Assembly (NCBI GenBank): GCA_963829845.1
Contig: CAWHKD010000021.1
Coordinates: 128,918 to 192,917, forward strand
Source of the DNA: Gaiellasilicea sp963829845
GTDB taxonomy: Bacteria > Actinomycetota > Thermoleophilia > Gaiellales > Gaiellaceae
Direction: 5' to 3'
DNA length: 64,000 bases
Shown: positions 59,503 to 64,000 of the stretch, one piece after another
How the letters are laid out: the number at the start of each line of letters is the position of its first letter
How positions within the stretch are numbered: position 1 is the first letter of the stretch
Position numbers and translations under genes: made by a program
The notes under the pieces: model-generated
The model's database searches: none
Told to the model about the DNA's origin: nothing
The model's input: the letters and a program-made list of their open reading frames with translations, nothing else

Positions 59503-62073
59503 TTACTCGTACTGGAGCGCGTTCAGCGGATCGAGCTTCGCCGCCCGCCGGGCCGGCGCGATCGCCGCCAGGAGCCCGGCGAACACGGCGACGACGACGA
59601 GCACGATCAGCTGGCCGAGCGGCAGCTCGAAGCGGATGTCGTACTGGCCGAGGGCGTTCGTCACGAGCGCCGCCAGGAAGATCCCGAGCGGCAGGCCGAG
59701 CGCGGCTCCGATCAGCGCCGTGATCACGCTCTCGTGCCTGATCATCCGCCGTGTCTGCCGCCGCGTCATCCCCACCGCGCGCAGCATCCCGAGCTCGCGC
59801 GTTCGTTCGAAGACCGACAGCGCGAGCGTGTTCACCATCCCGAAGAGGCTGATGATCACGGAGAGGGCGAGAAGGACGTAGAGCAAGAGCAGGAACTGCT
59901 GGATCTCCTTGTCCTCCTTGTCGATCCACTCCGAGCGCGTCTGGGTGCGCGTGTCCGGGAAGCCCTCGAGCGCGCTCTCGACGGCCGGCTTCGCTGCCAC
60001 CGCGCCGCTCGAGACGTTGAGGAGCGTGAAGCGGTTGCGCGGCCGCTCGTAGAGCTCGTCGAACGCGGCCTCCGAGATGCTCGCGGTGCCGAGCAAGGGG
60101 TAGAACGGGCTGCCCTCGTAGATGCCGCGAACGACGAAGTCCTTGGCCTCACCGCCGGTCGAGCGCACGGTGAACGTGTCGCCGACGCCGAGTTCGTGAT
60201 CCTCGGCGACGTTGTTCGGCAGCACCGCACCGTCAGTGCCGAGCTGCGAGAGCAGCTCGTCCGAGCCCTCTTCCCAGCGGAAGTCGTACACCTCGTTGAC
60301 CCGGTCGTCGAGTCCGGTGAGGTTCGCGCCGTCGCCGTCGATCTGCGCGATGTCCTGACGGACGTTGCTCGCCAGCTCGACGCCCGCCGCGCCGGCGGCT
60401 GCTGTGCCGACGGCCGCCGGGAACTCGGAGTAGCCGTCCTGCGACGTGACGATCAGGTCGGCCTGGATCTGGCGTTCGATCGCGTCGCTGTTCGAGACGC
60501 GAAGACCGTTTGCGAGGACTGAGATGAACGTCACGAGCGCGATCCCGATCATCAGCGCAGCCGCGGTCGCGGCGGTGCGGCCCGGGTTGCGCTGGGCGTT
60601 CCGTTCGGCCAGCTTGCCCGCGCTTCCCCCCATGCGCCGCGCGGGGATCCCGACCGCTCGGACCAGCGGCCGGACGAGCCGTGACGACAGCATCGCGACG
60701 CCGACGAACAGCGCGAGCACGCCGATCCCGAGCATGGCGAAGCGGTCGCCGGTGGCGACGTCGTCGGCGAGCGTTCCGTAGCCGAGCGCGAGCACGGCGA
60801 GCGCGACGACGAGGCTCGCGATGTACGGAGTGAAGTGCGCGAAGCGGCCGCGCGGCAGCGTCGCGCCTTCCCGCACCGCGGCGATCGGAGGCACACGCGT
60901 CGCCCGGATCGCCGGGAAGAGGCCGGCGACCAGCGTCACCAGCGTCCCGACGAGGAGGGAGACGACGATCGTCCGGGTCGCGAAGACGGTGTCGGTCTGG
61001 GGCAGGTCGAGGTTCAGCGCCTTGAAGAGCTCGTTCAGCCCCACGGCGAGCGCGAGGCCACCGAAGAGGCCGACGAGTGAGGCCCCGAACCCGATAACGA
61101 GCGCCTCGAGGATCACGGACCGCAGCACCTGACGCCGCGACGCGCCGAGCGTGCGCAGGGTGGCGAACTCCCGCGTCCGCTGTGCGACCGTGATCGAAAG
61201 CGTGTTGAAGATGACGAACGCGCCGACGAAGAGCGCGATCCCGGCGAACGAGAGCAGGAAGTAGCGGATGATCGTCGTGAATGTGGCGATCTCGCTCGAC
61301 TGCTCGTCGGCCTCCTCGACGCCCGTTCGTACCTCGAAATCGCCACCGAGCTCCGCCCGGATCAGCTGTGTCAGCTGTTCGGGCGTCGTGCCGTCCGCGG
61401 CTGCCGCCTGGACAGCATCGAGCTCGCCCTCCTTGTCGAGCAGCTTCTGCGCCGTCGGCACGTCGAAGATCGCGAATGTCGCCCCGCCGATCGAGCTCAG
61501 CTCGCCGTACTTCGCGATCCCGACGATCTCGAACTCTTGCGCCGGCCCTAGCGCCGCAACGCCGATCCGATCTCCGAGCTGCAGGTCCTCCTCCTCGGCG
61601 ACGCCCTCGTCGACGGCGACCTCCGCCCCGCCGCTCGGCCAGCGGCCCTCGACGAGGTTGAGAGGATTGAAGCGGTCGTACTCGGGCGCGGTCTCGATGC
61701 CGAAGGCGAACGACGGCGCGCCGCCGGTGTCGATCGGCTCGCCGTCCGGCCGCAGCAGCTTCGTCTGGAAGTCCTGCACCGACCCGGTCGCAACCTCGAC
61801 GCCCTCGACGTCGCGGACGCGCTCGAGCGTCTCCTCCGGGACCGGCGGTGCCTCGGCCGACTCGCCCTCGAAGCTGAAGCCGGGATCCTTCCCGGTCACG
61901 ACGGCATCCGTGCCGGCGTACGAGTCGACGAAGATCGCGTCGAATGCCTTGTCGATCGTGTCCGTGAGGACGTACGCCCCGCTCATCATCGCCACGCCGA
62001 GCACGATGGCGAGAGCCGTCAGCGTCGTCCGCAGCTTGCGTCCGGCCAAGCTCTTCAGTGCGAAGCGGATCAT
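59503..62073 (-). CDS. FtsX-type ABC transporter permease (MacB-like, two FtsX domains)
   Basis: 856 residues. N-terminal helix MIRFALKSLAGRKLRTTLTA, a MacB-type periplasmic-like domain (~45-250), a first FtsX domain with three helices (~260-400, ITVAQRTREFATLRTLGASR), central helices (~415-480), an inner repeat (LAERNAQRNPGRTAATAAAL), a second extracytoplasmic domain, and a second FtsX domain (~735-850, SVFERTRELGMLRAVGMTRR). The ATPase partner is not in the window. It probably exports lipids or peptides. Confidence 0.93.
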   Translation of the reverse strand: MIRFALKSLAGRKLRTTLTALAIVLGVAMMSGAYVLTDTIDKAFDAIFVDSYAGTDAVVTGKDPGFSFEGESAEAPPVPEETLERVRDVEGVEVATGSVQDFQTKLLRPDGEPIDTGGAPSFAFGIETAPEYDRFNPLNLVEGRWPSGGAEVAVDEGVAEEEDLQLGDRIGVAALGPAQEFEIVGIAKYGELSSIGGATFAIFDVPTAQKLLDKEGELDAVQAAAADGTTPEQLTQLIRAELGGDFEVRTGVEEADEQSSEIATFTTIIRYFLLSFAGIALFVGAFVIFNTLSITVAQRTREFATLRTLGASRRQVLRSVILEALVIGFGASLVGLFGGLALAVGLNELFKALNLDLPQTDTVFATRTIVVSLLVGTLVTLVAGLFPAIRATRVPPIAAVREGATLPRGRFAHFTPYIASLVVALAVLALGYGTLADDVATGDRFAMLGIGVLALFVGVAMLSSRLVRPLVRAVGIPARRMGGSAGKLAERNAQRNPGRTAATAAALMIGIALVTFISVLANGLRVSNSDAIERQIQADLIVTSQDGYSEFPAAVGTAAAGAAGVELASNVRQDIAQIDGDGANLTGLDDRVNEVYDFRWEEGSDELLSQLGTDGAVLPNNVAEDHELGVGDTFTVRSTGGEAKDFVVRGIYEGSPFYPLLGTASISEAAFDELYERPRNRFTLLNVSSGAVAAKPAVESALEGFPDTRTQTRSEWIDKEDKEIQQFLLLLYVLLALSVIISLFGMVNTLALSVFERTRELGMLRAVGMTRRQTRRMIRHESVITALIGAALGLPLGIFLAALVTNALGQYDIRFELPLGQLIVLVVVAVFAGLLAAIAPARRAAKLDPLNALQYE

Positions 62074-62300
62074 CGTCCTACGACTCTACTTACGGCCGGC
62101 CGCCGCGATGGGATCTCCCGAATACTCCGTCTGGCGTCGGCCTCGGCCCGCCAATCCAGACAACATCCTCTTGAAGGTTGACCTCCGCGGTCGTACATTT
62201 GATACGAGCGAATCGAGGGAACGATGTCGGGACTTCGGCATGGCGCAGGCTGCGGCGCCGCACTCTTCGATTTCGCGTGCCTCGCTGCGATCGGGGCGCC
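62074..62300. other. Divergent intergenic region
   Basis: No gene is supported. An in-frame extension of the next gene back to 62178 is possible but lacks protein character. The region must carry the promoters of the permease and the downstream pair. Confidence 0.35.
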
Positions 62301-63209
62301 GTGAAGCGTTCCCGTGCCTTCTACTGGACAGCGTGGATCGGAGTAGCCGGTGCGGCGACCTTCGTCGGAACGAGCCTTGCCGGAGGACCGAGCATCAAGC
62401 CCGACGACTGCCCGGGCGCCGTTGTTGACAGCGCGAACCGAGGGTACGTCGGCAAAGCTCCGCTTGATCATGCTCGCTTGCGGTTCTCGGACCCGACTAA
62501 GACGCTCGATTTCCAGTTCGACGATTCCCGTAGCCCGATCAAGCGCGAGATTCCCGTGTCGCTTGTCGCCGGGCAGAAAGCCCCGACGAGCGGCCTCAAC
62601 AACCCGTCTGGGCTCAACGTGCGACTCGGAGGGCAACAGGTCTTCGACGGGCCGGGCCCGCGCGAGATTTCCAGTACCGACGTGCAGATGAGTCTGGCGC
62701 GGCTGAGTGAACACCAGCTCAGCATCTGCGTCCGACTCGACCCCGCCCAGCTGGCAGTCTCGCCGGGTCGGTACAGAGGCACCGTCGGGGTCGCATACAG
62801 CGACGTGATGCGAATCAGCCCGGTGGATGCCGAGGTGACGTTCCGTGCTTCGCGTGCAAAGGCCATCCTCATCGTGGTTCTCGGTGTCTTCCTCGGGCTG
62901 GTCGTAAAAGTGCTGTCGGAAGCTGCCGTCATCGCACGCACGACAGCCACTCGTGGGCGACGTGCGGTCTGGCTGTACATGTCGGAGCTGATGTTCCCGG
63001 TCACACTCATCCTGTCGGTGATCAGCGGCGTCTTCGCATACGTGACGCTCTACGCACACGATCGCGACTGGGGCGCTGAAGCAGACGACTCACTGAGGCT
63101 GTTCGCGACGTGCTTTTTGCTGCAGATGGGCACCAGCGAGATACTCGCCGTGCTGAATCGGTTCGGTGGCGGCGGATCGCCCGGCGCGGTCGGTGCGCCG
63201 GGGAACTGA
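62301..63209 (+). CDS. Membrane protein with extracytoplasmic domain
   Basis: 302 residues from GTG 62301. N-terminal anchor (FYWTAWIGVAGAATFVGTSL), a ~160-residue extracytoplasmic beta domain (LRFSDPTKTLDFQFDDSRSP; ARLSEHQLSICVRLDPAQLA), then three C-terminal helices (~205-225, ~240-265, ~275-295). No family recognised. The next gene begins 1 nt after its stop. Confidence 0.7.
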   Translation: MKRSRAFYWTAWIGVAGAATFVGTSLAGGPSIKPDDCPGAVVDSANRGYVGKAPLDHARLRFSDPTKTLDFQFDDSRSPIKREIPVSLVAGQKAPTSGLNNPSGLNVRLGGQQVFDGPGPREISSTDVQMSLARLSEHQLSICVRLDPAQLAVSPGRYRGTVGVAYSDVMRISPVDAEVTFRASRAKAILIVVLGVFLGLVVKVLSEAAVIARTTATRGRRAVWLYMSELMFPVTLILSVISGVFAYVTLYAHDRDWGAEADDSLRLFATCFLLQMGTSEILAVLNRFGGGGSPGAVGAPGN

Positions 63210-63210
63210 G

Positions 63211-63948
63211 ATGTCGCGAATCTGCACTCCGATCATCTTGACCGCACTGGCCGCATGCGCCGTTACTTGGCTCGCCACGGAGCGTGCTTTGTCACCCGCC
63301 CGGGCTGCCGGCGCAGCATCGTTCAGTGACGGGTACGTCTGCTACGCCGGCCAGTTCAGCGGCTTTCGCCGACCCGATCCGCTGACGCTCGCTGATCTGT
63401 TTGCGCGCCGTCCTCGATCGATGCAGATTGACCCGCCTACCACCGTGTGCACACCCGCTACGTCGGGCAGCCCTCCGAGCGCCACGAAGGGGTACCTCGT
63501 CTGCTATCCGGCCCAGCCTACCGGGCTGGGTGTCGACGTCCGGATCACCAGCGACGCGATCGGCAGTCTCACGTTGACGAAGAGATCCAGTCGCGACCTC
63601 GTCTGCGTGGAGTCCGCCCGCGTCGACCGCGCGACGACGACGAAGCGCTCGGTCAGTCGCCGCTTCGTCTGTTACCGGAGCGCGCTACGCGGCACGCGTT
63701 CCCGAACGGTGCGTGTGCGAGACGAGGTTCGTGGATTCGAAACGAGCGCTGCGAGCTCGCCGTACCGCGGGTGTGCGGCCGCCGGAACGAGGTTGCCCTC
63801 GAGGTCGAGCCCTGCCTATCTGGTCTGTTCACCAGTCACGTCGGAGACGCCGGGCGGATCGGTCGTTCTCAGGAACGCCTACGGCTACGTGAAGGGCGTG
63901 CTCGGGCCGCGGGCGACGATCTGCGCAGAAGCGGCCCGAGCAACATGA
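63211..63948 (+). CDS. Secreted protein with four Cys-containing repeats
   Basis: 245 residues from ATG 63211, with GGGGAA 5 nt upstream. Signal/anchor MSRICTPIILTALAACAVTW, then four ~45-55-residue units each opening with a Y/F-(L)VC step: DGYVCYAGQ, KGYLVCYPAQPTG, RRFVCYRSALRG, PAYLVCSPVTS. Each closes with another Cys. Probably a disulfide-stabilised surface protein; partner of the preceding membrane protein. Confidence 0.72.
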   Translation: MSRICTPIILTALAACAVTWLATERALSPARAAGAASFSDGYVCYAGQFSGFRRPDPLTLADLFARRPRSMQIDPPTTVCTPATSGSPPSATKGYLVCYPAQPTGLGVDVRITSDAIGSLTLTKRSSRDLVCVESARVDRATTTKRSVSRRFVCYRSALRGTRSRTVRVRDEVRGFETSAASSPYRGCAAAGTRLPSRSSPAYLVCSPVTSETPGGSVVLRNAYGYVKGVLGPRATICAEAARAT

Positions 63949-64000
63949 CAAGCTCGACCTGGGCCTACGCCGTTACTTTCGCGGCGCATCGAGCTAGGCG

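Overview
The window is high-GC DNA with actinobacterial traits. It has many GTG/TTG starts, -10 boxes placed 6-8 nt upstream of start codons (leaderless genes), a Gram-positive-type SOS box on dinB, and CGNR, SARP and PAS-LuxR regulators. A deep-branching actinobacterium of the Thermoleophilia (Gaiellales/Solirubrobacterales) type fits best; this is inferred from gene content, since no rRNA marker is present. Several genes are broken by single-frame shifts while both halves still read as good protein, so uncorrected assembly indels are likely.

Layout. 1-0.66 kb: 5' part of pdxS. 0.9-10.4 kb: a minus-strand Tad/Flp pilus operon (two Flp pilins, TadE, TadG-like, CpaB, TadZ, TadA, a von Willebrand A-TadB fusion, TadC, and a long coiled-coil protein as last gene). 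10.7-12.9 kb: a frameshifted M15-like peptidase, a DUF192 protein and a small membrane protein. 13.2-24.3 kb: a plastic island starting at a tRNA(CAT). A 2.1-kb remnant between duplicated tRNA 3' ends carries a tyrosine-integrase tail, and nine copies or fragments of an ~82-codon mini-gene are scattered among a GNAT acetyltransferase, a DUF4236 protein, a pterin dehydratase-glyoxalase fusion, a PAS-LuxR regulator, an adenylate cyclase, a SARP/AfsR regulator and an excisionase-like protein. 24.3-31 kb: an AI-2E family transporter, small secreted and soluble proteins, a cyclic-nucleotide-binding protein, an orphan lasso-peptide-like precursor and YjbQ. 31-39.4 kb: an amine/gamma-glutamyl catabolic cluster (glutamine synthetase-like, amidotransferase, aldehyde dehydrogenase, two SDRs, APC permease, nitronate monooxygenase-like). 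39.6-40.06 kb: two tandem non-coding RNA genes, each with its own promoter and upstream palindrome, followed by an MFS transporter gene. 41-53 kb: hypotheticals, a broken serine hydrolase, secreted Ig-like and propeller proteins, a broken M14 carboxypeptidase, DUF1361, dinB and an alpha/beta hydrolase. 53-64 kb: a large secreted multidomain protein, YCII, TOPRIM, a cyclic-nucleotide-sensing thioredoxin-reductase-like protein, a CGNR regulator, an FtsX-type ABC permease and two membrane/secreted proteins.

How the parts relate. The Tad genes form one translationally coupled unit making a Flp pilus; no secretin is present, as expected for a monoderm. The 31-38 kb genes look like a gamma-glutamylated amine pathway with its own permease. 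The adenylate cyclase and two cNMP-binding proteins suggest local cyclic-nucleotide signalling.

The most unusual items are the tandem RNA genes at 39.6-40.02 kb, the orphan lasso-like precursor at 29.96-30.11 kb, and the dispersed mini-gene family with its tRNA-anchored element at 13.2-24.2 kb.
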